Assembly: GCA_040954595.2 (NCBI GenBank)
Contig: CM082576.2
Span: forward strand, 124,001 to 188,000
From: Balanoglossus misakiensis
Lineage: Eukaryota; Hemichordata
Length of the DNA: 64,000 nucleotides
Direction of reading: 5' to 3'
Shown here: positions 26,729 through 37,440 of the stretch, piece by piece
How positions within the stretch are numbered: the stretch's first letter is position 1
Layout: each line of letters begins with the position of its first letter
The notes under the pieces: model-generated
The model's database searches: none
What the model was told of the DNA's origin: nothing
The model's input: the letters and a program-made list of their open reading frames with translations, nothing else
Program-made: the position numbers and the translations under genes

Positions 26729-29700
26729 ACATGAAATTGCCTCACCTGTCATATCAAACATTTAAAATTTGATTAGTGAAGAATGTAGACTTCCCATGAT
26801 GCATTGGGTTTTATTTACATGGAACCTCAGAGTTAATTAGACTATCACAGAATCCACACTGCATCAGTGAAATGTAAACTTATCAGTGCAATGGGTTGAA
26901 TGTAGCATCATGGGGGGAGACTGGTTGTAACTCATTAAATGTAAATATTGTAAACATTACACTTTTGAAGTAAAGAAAAACATTCATAAATAACAGAACT
27001 GCCCTTTCAGGGGACTTTTTCTACCACTTTTTAAACCTTCTCAATTTTCACCTGCACTGCATTCTAAAATTACACTTGCACCTTTACAGTAAACTTCTGT
27101 ACTATAAGTTCTATATATTTTGAATATACAATAATCTTCAGTATTTTATATTGTACAAACATAAATCATGCACACTGTGTTCCAAAGGTCACAGGATTAG
27201 TGGATAATTTTCTACAAATCATGTCTGCTCAGTGAACAAACGGTGGACTTTGTCCTTTGTCACTAACACCTTTGCAAACCACTTAATTTCGTATTATTTT
27301 TTTTAACTCAAAAAGAAATTTTAGGAATATGAAAATTTACACTATGTAATGCAGGACAACTTTGATTCGTTTGTGTTGGTGACCTAGGTGACAACTGCTG
27401 AGATGAACCTGTACATTCACACACACATTTTAATTTATTTCTATTTTCAGATGTTAAAATCAGGAAGTCTGTTGTCTATTACTTGGTTTTCAATCATGAA
27501 TTCTGAAAAGGAAATCATCCTATTATTTGACAACTGGTAACACTGGGTGTTCCTGAAAATGTTAATGTCGACTCAGTCTCTCTGATGTACCTTTTTTTAA
27601 AGATAATTAATATTTAATGACATAGGAAATTGCTTTTAAAGCATTTTTACTTGCAGAATTGTTGACTATTTTCCAAAGTGTACTGTACATACTTCATTAA
27701 GATGCACAGGAAGTTCTACTAAAAACTTTATTTGAGGAATGAGGGTTGGTATAACTGTTGGAGTGGGTAAAGGAAACTGTATCACTGCACTTGACAACTC
27801 CTGACATTTAAAAATAATCTCTTGAAGAGTTTGTAAAATTTATATTGCGTTCACTGTATTTTATAGTTCAAAATAATTTAAGATCATTCTGTATTGTTGC
27901 CAATTGTGGCTTTTAACAATTAAAACAGCTGAAGGTGATATCATGTTTGTTATTGTTGTTGGTGGATATAGATCTATATGTTTGCTGAATGGCATGTGTG
28001 CAATGTGGACTGTATGCTCTGAGTAAGAATCTGGCATAAAATGCAGGCAATCAGATAGGAAAACTTAACTTAGAACAGACTGGGAAGCATACATTTTACC
28101 ATGAAAACTAAAGACTGTTCAGAATAAATTGCAGATTTCCAAATTTTGAGTGGAGTCAAGTAATCCAAGCTTCAACCAATCAGATTTCATACTTGGGTCA
28201 ATGAGTGTTTTCCCATTTCCTGCCATTTTATTCGTTGATCTACACAGTTTGAAATGGTCTCTAGGGGGCGCTACCCTGGGCTTGTTGATATATAAAGTAG
28301 ATATCCTATGGCTTTTAATTTTTCCATGCCCAAGGGCTTTTCAGAACGACTCATCATACTAGAAGTACTATGATCCCTAGACTCTCTCACAGCCCACGGT
28401 TCGCTACAGGCTCTTCACTGACGGCCCTCAACTGTTTGGCAAGGGAGAAGCACCGTTTGGTGTTGTGTAGCGAACCTTATCCCATGCAGGGATTTTCGTG
28501 GAGCAGCAAGTTAACATACACTTCCTCACAAAAATCAGGTAAAGAACAAGCACACAAAAAATGATAGAGAGAAATAATGGTGACAGGAATTGCCACCTGC
28601 TTTGGGCTAAACAAAAAAGTCCCAGAATCCTCACACAAAAACTTCTGATGAAGAACTGATGTGTATTATGAAAAATATTCAGAATTTCTCTCCTCTCCAA
28701 AAATTGCAATTTCAATTTTATATTATGCAAAGATATAAAACATGTTCTATAATTTAAGCATGAAAACCTGACCTCACTGCCACGTCAACAGCTTGTATAG
28801 ACACCAAAGTGATCCATCACGCCTGTCAGCTTTTGCACCCCATGACACTTGCAATAACACAACACTATGGCAGCTTGTAGCCAGATCAACTATTGGATGA
28901 ACTAAAACAAACAAGCTGTAGGTGCAGTATCTCACCATCAATACATTTGCAAGTGTTATTCTCAGCAACAATGAGAACAGCTTGTCATGTATGAAGAAAC
29001 CATCTCTTGTTCAGATGCTATCATTGTACTGTTCCAACTGCAGCCAAGTGTGTGTACGTGGGGGGGGGGGGGGGGGGGGATCATAGCAAAGTAGCATTTC
29101 CTTCATTTCTAGATGTCCACACAGATATGGGGGCAATACATATAGGCAGCTACATACCATGACATTTGATGGCACAGGTTAATTCCTTGGTTTATAACAA
29201 ATGAAACAGTCACCACAAACATGTTTTTCTCCAGTATATATTCTATAATCAATGCCAGCAAAGAACAGGTTTAATGACAGCAAGTACAAAATAGACACCA
29301 CTTTAGTAGCCTGACATACATCTTGATCAATCATGTATTCTACAGCAGTTTGCAGGTGTGATTAGTGATTCTGTTGCTACACAAAATGATGGCTGAAGGT
29401 GAAGCTGAGATTTTTCAGATCACACTGAAAATGACAGAAGCAACTAAAAACTCAATGCACATTTGAGTTGATGGACTGGGTGTTTTATTCTACATTTCAC
29501 AAAGCTGGAGAAGGGGTTAGATTTTGATTTTGATTTTATATATGTAGCCATGGATAAAAAAAATGTATGACAAAATTAATTTTTTGATATACCAACACAC
29601 CCTCCACAAAGACTTTTGAGCACTAACTAGTCTCACATGATCACAAGATCAAACAGGGGAGTTCTTCCACTATTGAGGGGAAAGGGTTTTATTCCCAAGT

Positions 29701-30534
29701 CAAACAGTGTATCTCACTAATAAATCACACAATCTCAGCCAAAAACTTATGCACTGTATACGGATTATGTACTAAAGGGGTACATAAATACTAGTATAAC
29801 ACCCAATATCTAATTCTGCCAGGAAAGAGGAAACTAGAAATAAAACAATGTCATAAACAACAGAGAAATAAAACAATTGTTTGTCAAGGTTTCCTCACAA
29901 GTACTGCAAGCTGGCAGGACTTTTTACTAGTGATTTTATACATGATCAACACAATATGAGTCATCATTGGTGGTTTTCTAACAAACATCAATTTCAGCCA
30001 GAGAGAGACAGTATGTTAAGGATGTTGGCTTTGGAACTTCTTTATGTCCAATGCAATGCACAAAGCTGACAATACAAGAACAAAGACATATTTTGACAAT
30101 ACAGAAAAAAGTCAAGTAGTTTGGAGAAATTGAGTAGGGCTTTTCCTTTCACATTTCATCTGTCTATCAATGTTTGAGTGGAAATAATATAGTCAACTGA
30201 TTTGTGCAATCTACCCATAATAGCAGTAAGAGAAAATCTTTTCTTTCATGATGTACAGCTGACAATGAAAATCAACTCCACCATAGCATGACTGTAACAG
30301 TGCAAGGCCAAATCTACCACAGCCAATCTAGACATTTCCATGAGATGTTTGTGCTGAAAGCAATGGTCCTGTGATGTGCTGCCATCATATCTTAGCATGT
30401 AAATATTTCATTCATGGAATGTCTCTGTAAATTGCATGATAGTGTATACTGTGGCTGGACTGACTTTCTGACAATCATACCATTATATTATACAAAACTA
30501 TATTCAAATACTATATCAGAAAAGCTGATGCATG
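26729..30534. other. Convergent 3' regions of the RhoGEF and YPEL5
   Basis: No gene seen. The left part is the probable RhoGEF 3' UTR; an AATAAA lies at 28123-28128, and which signal is used is unknown. The right part is presumably the 3' UTR of YPEL5, read from the other strand. Around 28397-28477, GGTTCGCTACA and TGTAGCGAACC form a spaced inverted repeat that may be a small element remnant. A poly-G run lies at 29060-29079. Confidence 0.5.
29060..29079 (+). repeat. Poly-G tract
   Basis: About 20 consecutive G. Exact length is unreliable in sequencing. Confidence 0.9.
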
Positions 30535-30891
30535 TCAGTCTCCCATGTGTTCTTCTATGCCTTCACTCTCCGTAACTAATGCTCTCTCCAAAATCACTCT
30601 CCCTTCTTTGTATCTTTGATTATCCTCTGTTGCAAACTCATAAATCCAGCCTAGCTTAGCATCGCAATTTTTACAGCAGACGTCTCGCACCATGTGTCGG
30701 CCTGTGAGCATGACCCGGTCTTGGACTTCGCTGTAGTTGAGATTGACCACTTTGTTGAAGAGGAAGGCCCGCCCTGTGGCCCCTGTAAATCTGGTGGATA
30801 TTAGCTCTGCCCTGTTTGTGAGGATTGTGTCACAGCTTGCACAGGAGAACAACCGTGATCCTCCAATGTGATCTAGGAATATCCGCCCCAT
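30535..30891 (-). CDS. YPEL5: Yippee-like protein 5, intronless coding region
   Basis: 118-residue zinc-binding Yippee protein, nearly the full length of vertebrate YPEL5 (about 121 residues). YPEL5 associates with the CTLH/GID ubiquitin ligase complex and with centrosome or spindle structures in vertebrates. The N-terminus [17 protein letters not shown] is diagnostic of YPEL5 rather than YPEL1-4. The two CxxC zinc ligand pairs are Cys17/Cys20 and Cys73/Cys76, and the conserved core [20 protein letters not shown] is intact. The coding region is a single exon; any 5' UTR exon is not resolved. The gene converges with the RhoGEF on its 3' side and diverges from the first GT12 gene on its 5' side. 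Confidence 0.97.
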   Translation of the reverse strand: MGRIFLDHIGGSRLFSCASCDTILTNRAELISTRFTGATGRAFLFNKVVNLNYSEVQDRVMLTGRHMVRDVCCKNCDAKLGWIYEFATEDNQRYKEGRVILERALVTESEGIEEHMGD

Positions 30892-33800
30892 GGTAATGCT
30901 TTACGTTTGCTGTGCCTAATAATATAAAAGGAGCATACACTCTGTGAAACTGTGATGAAATCATTGATATACATGTACATTTATATTTTCTGCCTGGATC
31001 ACACAATACAACTCCTGATCAGTGATATTACTAGTATTCTGTTTATAGGATTAGCTCAGGTGGTAAAAGCTTGAGATCAACAGAGATTGGTGGTCATTTT
31101 GAATTTAAAATTTGAGACATGTTGACACAATTTTGCTGTCTTTCAAATTTTTTCACGGTGACCCCTAATTTTTATTCTCAATTTTAACTTTAAGAGAGAA
31201 TAATGATATCTAAACTTGGCTTGAGAAAAACATAAAAAATTGTTTACTTTGATTTCCGACAATTACATCAAACTCCCCAAGGACATTGTGGGAACACTAA
31301 TAATTTGACCAAACACTATTCCTATGTGGCGTATAAGATTGTGCCAGCCACTCCTTGTTGCTGTGCGGACTTGACTGGACATTGACTTGCAAAAACAGTG
31401 GTTGCGTCATAGCATAGTGTTCAGTGGCGACCAGATAACCTTAAAGGGGAAATCCGTCGTAGCTGATTTCTACATCATTTGGTAGCTTTGATGTCACTCT
31501 TTCAGAAAAAAACATATTCACCATGTATAGGTCGCGCGATTTTTTACAAAATCTAGGGAAAGTTCCAATATGGCGTTTACTGTAATTTGAATCATGGGAA
31601 AAAAAGCGCCAGGACCAACTTCCGCCCACCATGGTGTGGGTGATACCATTCTCCGATAGGTGTCACTGGGCGACAGACTAGGCGTATTTTCATAGCTATT
31701 GTTTGTTCTTTGCATCAGTTGATAAACAATCATCAGCAAAGTCGAAAATTTGTCATCTATTGACAGTTTTCATGAGCTATAACCCATGGAAAATATGCAA
31801 ATACGCTTAGCTTGTGAAGCAGTGACACCAATCGGAAAATGGTATCACCCACACTAAGGTGGGCGGAAGTTGGTCCTGGCGCTTTTTTTCCCATGATTCA
31901 AATTACAGTAAACGCCATATTGGAAATTCTGCCAACTTTCCCTAGATTTTGTAAAAAATCGCGCGACCTATACATGGCGAATATGTTTTTTTCTGAAAGA
32001 GTGACATCAAAGCTACCAAATTATGTAGAAATCAGCTACGACGGATTTCCCCTTTAATGAATATGCAAATTAGTTATCTGTTCTATCGGAAATGCAGTGC
32101 GGAATTGCAACATTTCATTTTTATGACTGGCTTCCTGGCTATCGTGGACACGGTGGACCTCTCACGTATTCTTTTATAAATCTGACAACAGTTTAGTTCA
32201 TTCTGGAGGAAAATCGCCATGACATTGATGTGTTCTCGTTAAAAACCGTAAACAAGTAACTCGAAGTCGAAGGCCGATGGGAATACTGGATTGCAAACAC
32301 ATATGACAAAATACATCTGCATATAATTTCGCTTTTAATTGTTTGAAATGCCAGTACAGACAATCTTACGGGTTTTAAATATATATATATGACGGTAATA
32401 TAGTATGAAACAAAGGAAATTAAACCTGAGGTGGCTGGCAGGTCAATTTGAATATATTCACTCATAGTCATACTGTATGACTGATTATTCCGTGAAACGC
32501 AAGATTAATGACAAAACTTCGCCATTGAATCACGCCATACTACGCTGAAAACACTTACTTGTGGTTTAGGGAGAAATGCCTACTTGTTTGTCTACAAGAT
32601 ACGCCAAAATAATGAGAATAATAATGTTGCACCGCAACAGTCCCAACTCACAGCAGAGAGGTCGGCTTCGTTCGTTCTAACAATAACAAAATGACGTCAC
32701 ACACCACGTGTTTAAATCGCGCCATTATCGCAAAAGTCGAGATTGCAACGAGACTTGTCCTGCCAGGCGCTGGATCGCGTGCATGGTCCGTGCAACCTCA
32801 CTCATGCACTGATGAGTGAACTACCCACATGCAATACATGTTTATCATTTTCCACAACATTTGAGACCCCCTAACTGAAAAGTAGGACGGGAACACCCTG
32901 TTTTCTCTGTGTTTTTGTATTTAAAATGTATATAAATCAGGAAAATGACAATATTTTCAAGACTTTTTAGTTTGAATGGACCGACCACTACCCTAAAACA
33001 GACTTTAACATGAAGAGCAGGAAACACCATACGGTGGAAATAAACAGGGCAACACGTTAATAGTAAACAATATTTCTGGAAATGAACTGTGAAAATGCAA
33101 GCAAGGACACACTATATACTACTTTGATAGCAAGCTGAAGCGCAGTGGAAGGGTACTATCAGTGTCCTATTTCTTTTATGACAAAGTGATGGACATGTTT
33201 TCGGCTATGCTTTCCAAAACATGGTAAATTTCTATGTAATCGTGAGAAAAATGTATTTCCCTCTTGGTAGGCCTACAACAATTGACAATCAAAAACACCT
33301 AGTGTATTGTTTATGTAAGACAACTGTCCGAATAATCCCGATGTCGTGTTGCTGTGAACAGATTATACAAACAAAGACCAGATATTTTTAATATCCACGT
33401 TTAGCCATGATTCAATGCGTGAAACTATCGCCTTCACAAATCGTTACGTTTACACGGATTAAAACAGAATGTTCATGATTTCAGGACGTGTGTACAGACC
33501 TGCAACATAGTTTGTTATAAGTGTAGAGAATTGATGCCAACCTGATCATATCGGTTTTCGAACTTTGTTCTCTACGTCTGTTTTAACCCCTAACAACAAC
33601 AACAACAACAAAGAGGGTCGACTTGCTGTTGCCAACGTTCTAGAATTTAAAACATTCTTCGCAAATATGCCGATAGACCTATAGTAGGATTGTTAAATCA
33701 CGTAATCTAATTGACTAAACATTTACGAATGAATAGGCAACATATCGATAATATCAATGGTCGTTACACGTATGCAGTACAACTACTTTTAAAAGGCAGA

Positions 33801-34221
33801 ATACTGCAGGGGTACATCACTACAATTGGAACTACTTTACATGTATATTCATAGGACTGTTGCTTGTATTGAATAGTCATGCGCGTCATCGCAATACTTT
33901 ACTTTTAGCAAGTTGAGAACATGAAATAACGATGGCGTCGATAAGAAAAGTATTTGTATATATTTAACCGATCGTATTTTCGTGATAATTATAGACATGT
34001 GCTATAAAAAGTATGTTGACAAATCAACCTTCAACGACACCATCTGTCAAGTGGATCGTACAGTCACGATCCTATTTGTAGACCGCATCACACTCGTCTT
34101 CCTCCTGTGAAGCGGTCCACGTCAACACAACTGTGACAGTAAGACCAAAGCAGTGGCATAGACTCTCATAGAGACAGGCATTTCGTTAGCAAGTAAGTGA
34201 ATATCCGCAAATTAATGTAAA
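30892..34221. other. Intergenic region between YPEL5 and the first GT12 gene
   Basis: This divergent intergenic region should hold both promoters. It contains a tRNA-like fragment near 31062-31082, the complete TTAA foldback element (31441-32057) and a short (AAC)n run near 33593-33610. I see no coding potential. Confidence 0.6.
31441..32057. mobile_element. Complete TTAA-bounded foldback element (MITE-like)
   Basis: Long terminal inverted repeats (left about 31441-31685, right about 31806-32057) begin TTAAAGGGGAAATCCGTCG and end with the complement of that sequence. The arms are nearly identical except for a gap of about 10 bases and scattered substitutions. A central segment of about 120 bp separates them. 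TTAA at both ends fits a TTAA target duplication, as used by piggyBac-type elements, but there is no transposase, so the element is non-autonomous. A right-half copy lies at 4073-4442. Confidence 0.85.
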
Positions 34222-35787
34222 ATGTCTTCTCGCGGTCCGTGGAAGTTCGTGGTGTACTTATCTATCAGCCTTATTTTATGCGGAGCATCTATAAGATACT
34301 TTAACGACTCCACGTGCAACAACAAGAGTGGCGTGGACGAGGTCTCCCCCAGGAATTTCCATACGCTTGGTGGTTTGGAGTCGCCTGTCATTTCTGAAAT
34401 CAAAACACCGATGGAATCGGAAGAAATTTTGAGATCCAAGATGTTAAGTTTGAGGTTGAAATGTAACTGTCCTGAACCACCAGATTGGTTGAAACCGGTC
34501 AACAAAAGACGAATTGACGAAGGCCGCAAGTGGCAACGTTGGAAGGAGAAGAGACGTGAACCGTTATCTCTATGTAAAGCCATGTCTCCCTTATATTACA
34601 TCGGTAGTGGTATTACTGTGGAACCGTATCAAACTGTTCGTATTGTTGGTCTCTCTCTACACCCTATGGCCGAGGCTATTTACAAACACATAGATGCAGA
34701 TTTAGTTCTGAAAGTGTCTTCGGCTAGACGCCTTGGGGTGCCGAACATACCAGAAGATTTTCCAGAAACTGACGAATCGGTTTTACAACTAGTAGACGAT
34801 GGTGGCTACACACTTCATATCAATTTTAAAAGGAACATAGACTTGTTGAAACGAGCCCTCGACAAGTTACGGTATACCAGTGATAGATTCGAGTTGGATG
34901 CTCGAGAAAAGCTACAGATCACGATTTTCAACTTTACAGTCGATGTCTATATACATGTGCTACGACAACCATTGCCAGATTTGTATGATCCCGGAGAAAA
35001 CAACGACATTGCCGATAAAGTCACTGTGATAACGAAAACGTTTGAACGACCCGACGTTCTGGAAATCTTTATTGAAAACGTCCGTCGATACTATCCGAGT
35101 GTTACCATTATCATCGCAGACGATTCAAAAAACCCTAAACCGATCAATAAACCGAATGTAAAACAATTTCTTATGCCATACAGAGAAGGTTGCTTTCCAG
35201 GTAGAAATTTAGCATTGAGTCAGGTACGGACAAAATTCGTATTATTTCTGGACGATGACTTTATGTTCACCGAAAAAACAAGTTTAGAGAACATGGTAAA
35301 TAAACTTGAGGACGAAAACATAGGCATGGATATCGTGGCGGGATTAGTACAGGGGTTCGGCTTGCAAATCAAAGGACTTCGTACTATTGCTTACAACGAC
35401 ACACAGGGTTATTGCAATCTTGGACCAATCAGACCGAAGAATCGACAGGTTCCTGGGTATCCGCAGTGTGAGTGGGGTGAAATGTTTCATAACTTTTTCA
35501 TGGCTAAGACAGCTGTTTTGAGAAGCATTGGATTTTATCCACAGTTAGTCCAAGCGGCTCACGAGGAATTCTGGATTGACGCCATTGGAAAAGCGAAAAG
35601 TGCTTTCTGTTCGGACAGTGAAGTCATTCATCAGCAAGGTAGAAACGAAAAGTACAACGTTCTTCGTGCAGAAACCGGTCAATTATTGGCCCGAAATCCA
35701 ATGTCACTTTTCGAAAACAACGCATGTTATTGGTGGGTGTTGCATCAATTCCCCAACGTTACTCATCGTCACGATCTACTGGTGTGA
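34222..35787 (+). CDS. GT12 family beta-1,4-N-acetylgalactosaminyltransferase-like, copy A
   Basis: A 521-residue Golgi type II membrane glycosyltransferase, intronless in its coding region. A short cytoplasmic stretch and a signal anchor (residues about 9-27, FVVYLSISLILCGASI) precede a stem and the catalytic domain. The domain carries VTVITKTFERPDVLEIFI, then IIIADDS, then FLDDDFMF with a DDD metal/UDP-sugar motif at residues 344-346, then EFWIDAIGKAKSAFCSD. This is the B4GALNT1/B4GALNT2 (GT12) pattern; those enzymes add GalNAc to gangliosides or to Sd(a)-type glycans. The acceptor here is unknown. The middle of the gene is almost identical to copy B 3,255 bp downstream. The start is the first ATG in front of the anchor. 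Confidence 0.93.
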   Translation: MSSRGPWKFVVYLSISLILCGASIRYFNDSTCNNKSGVDEVSPRNFHTLGGLESPVISEIKTPMESEEILRSKMLSLRLKCNCPEPPDWLKPVNKRRIDEGRKWQRWKEKRREPLSLCKAMSPLYYIGSGITVEPYQTVRIVGLSLHPMAEAIYKHIDADLVLKVSSARRLGVPNIPEDFPETDESVLQLVDDGGYTLHINFKRNIDLLKRALDKLRYTSDRFELDAREKLQITIFNFTVDVYIHVLRQPLPDLYDPGENNDIADKVTVITKTFERPDVLEIFIENVRRYYPSVTIIIADDSKNPKPINKPNVKQFLMPYREGCFPGRNLALSQVRTKFVLFLDDDFMFTEKTSLENMVNKLEDENIGMDIVAGLVQGFGLQIKGLRTIAYNDTQGYCNLGPIRPKNRQVPGYPQCEWGEMFHNFFMAKTAVLRSIGFYPQLVQAAHEEFWIDAIGKAKSAFCSDSEVIHQQGRNEKYNVLRAETGQLLARNPMSLFENNACYWWVLHQFPNVTHRHDLLV

Positions 35788-37117
35788 ATTCGGTGTTGTC
35801 GGAATTTATGGACATTGTGCATTCAATTTGATAAAACAAATATAAACACTAGTTTTAGAAGAAACAACTTGGAAATGTTCTCCTTGGTACGCTGGGCAAA
35901 GTCGTTATATTTTCTTTGACAAATGGTTTCATATCTATATACTGACAGTCGGTGTATGATTCGTGGAAGCGGGAAGAAATTTAACAGTCATACCGGTGTA
36001 GTACTTACATCAAAAACATTATCTGCTGATAAGTCGCTCAGAAAATTTGAGTAATGTGCCTGCTTTTTACCGGTACCTGTTAAACTATAGCTATTCACAA
36101 GAATTTCATCGCCTGTCCGAGTATACTATTTGATAAAGTAAAATTATAGTATCAAACAATTTGAAGTGGATATTTTATAAATGCAATTGTGTTGGAAATT
36201 AACGATTTGATATCCTTGGCTTCAGTGTTCGATTTCCAAGAAACGAGGATAATCTAAATGATAATAAAGTAAACTTAAATCTGACAATGGTGTCCCCTTT
36301 CTGTCATTTGCCCAACAAAATATACAGTAATTTCTGAAGGTAATACCATTACATTGCGAAACACGAGAATTTTTCTTGTCCATTTGCCACTGTTTATATT
36401 TCTGCTATTCGGTTTATTTTGCGTTGCGAAAATATTGTGACATACAGGTCAGACACACCTGTGATATCATAAGCGACATAAATTATGATAATAGCGGCAA
36501 CATCATCATTGAATACCAGTAAATGTGCCAAGCCTGACCTCAGTTCATGTAATTTGTCGATATTTTTCTGAATAAAGGAAATCAAACTGGCTTTTTGGCT
36601 GGTACCCCTGCCTCGGTGACAAACACCAAAGAGGCAGGTAAACACAAACCGCCATACTAGTATTTAGAATTGTGGAATCTGATTGGCTAATAAATGAACG
36701 TTCTAACACATTACAAAATGGCGGACGCCCTTTATCCTTTATCCCTTTATCTGCGTCTATCTTCGTGACGCGTCTTTTTGCCTAGTCACGTGAGACGCAG
36801 TGTTCAGCGAAACTGGCTTTGATATGCAAATTTGCCTTGTCACCTGTATTCTTTCACGCACGACCCAATCAAATAGACAATAAAAGTGGAACACTTTTAA
36901 TTATTTTTAGTTAACAAGCAGTGCCGTAGAGCCAATTGTTACTGAATCAATGACCTTGAAATCAACGAAAATTACATACCTATCGAATGCCCAATTTAAA
37001 TAGTTATGGACCAGGGTGTAATGTTAGAATATCGACAGTGTATTATTTCGTGGATTTAAAAAAAAAATAGAGCAGGTATAAGTGAAAATTTGGAATTTTG
37101 ACGTTTTCGGCAGTCAC

Positions 37118-37189
<72 letters not shown>

Positions 37190-37440
37190 GTCGTCGTCGT
37201 CGTCGTCGTTGTCGTCGCCGTGGTGGGTCCCTTGGAGATATCTGGTAATGTCAGAAAAAGCTGTGACACCACCAGTCAAATAAAAATGACCAGTCCCTAT
37301 ATGCATAAAAACTTTTTAAATTATCACCACCTGTTCATTCGGTCGATTGGGTGTGAACTGCATCACAACCGTCCACGATTTGGGTGATACTGTAATATCG
37401 TTCTCTAAAACGACGAGTAAAGTTTAAGATTTCCATCACC
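35788..37440. other. Spacer between the GT12 copies
   Basis: Presumed 3' UTR of copy A (an AATAAA lies at 36263-36268) and the promoter of copy B. It contains the (ATC)n-(GTC)n microsatellite at 37119-37219. No further gene is seen. Confidence 0.6.
37119..37219 (+). repeat. Compound (ATC)n-(GTC)n microsatellite
   Basis: About 26 ATC units, with one interruption, change abruptly to GTC units. It lies 220 bases upstream of the copy B start. Open frames of poly-Ile or poly-Asp across it are artefacts of the repeat. Confidence 0.95.

Noticed and set aside
26254-26745. 163-codon minus-strand frame opposite the RhoGEF last exon
   Set aside because: Shadow of the + strand coding sequence; Ser/Leu-rich complement of an acidic, Ser-rich tail with no splice or domain support.
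4224-32057. Three similar 72-codon frames starting MVSPT.RWAEVGPGAFF (4224 +, 31839 +, and the mirror copy on the - strand at 31441-31739) as a small gene family
   Set aside because: All three lie in arms of the TTAA foldback element; similarity comes from the repeat DNA, and the mirror copy is broken by a gap of about 10 bases.
37043-37387. Poly-Asp and poly-Ile open frames
   Set aside because: Direct translation of the (ATC)n-(GTC)n microsatellite.
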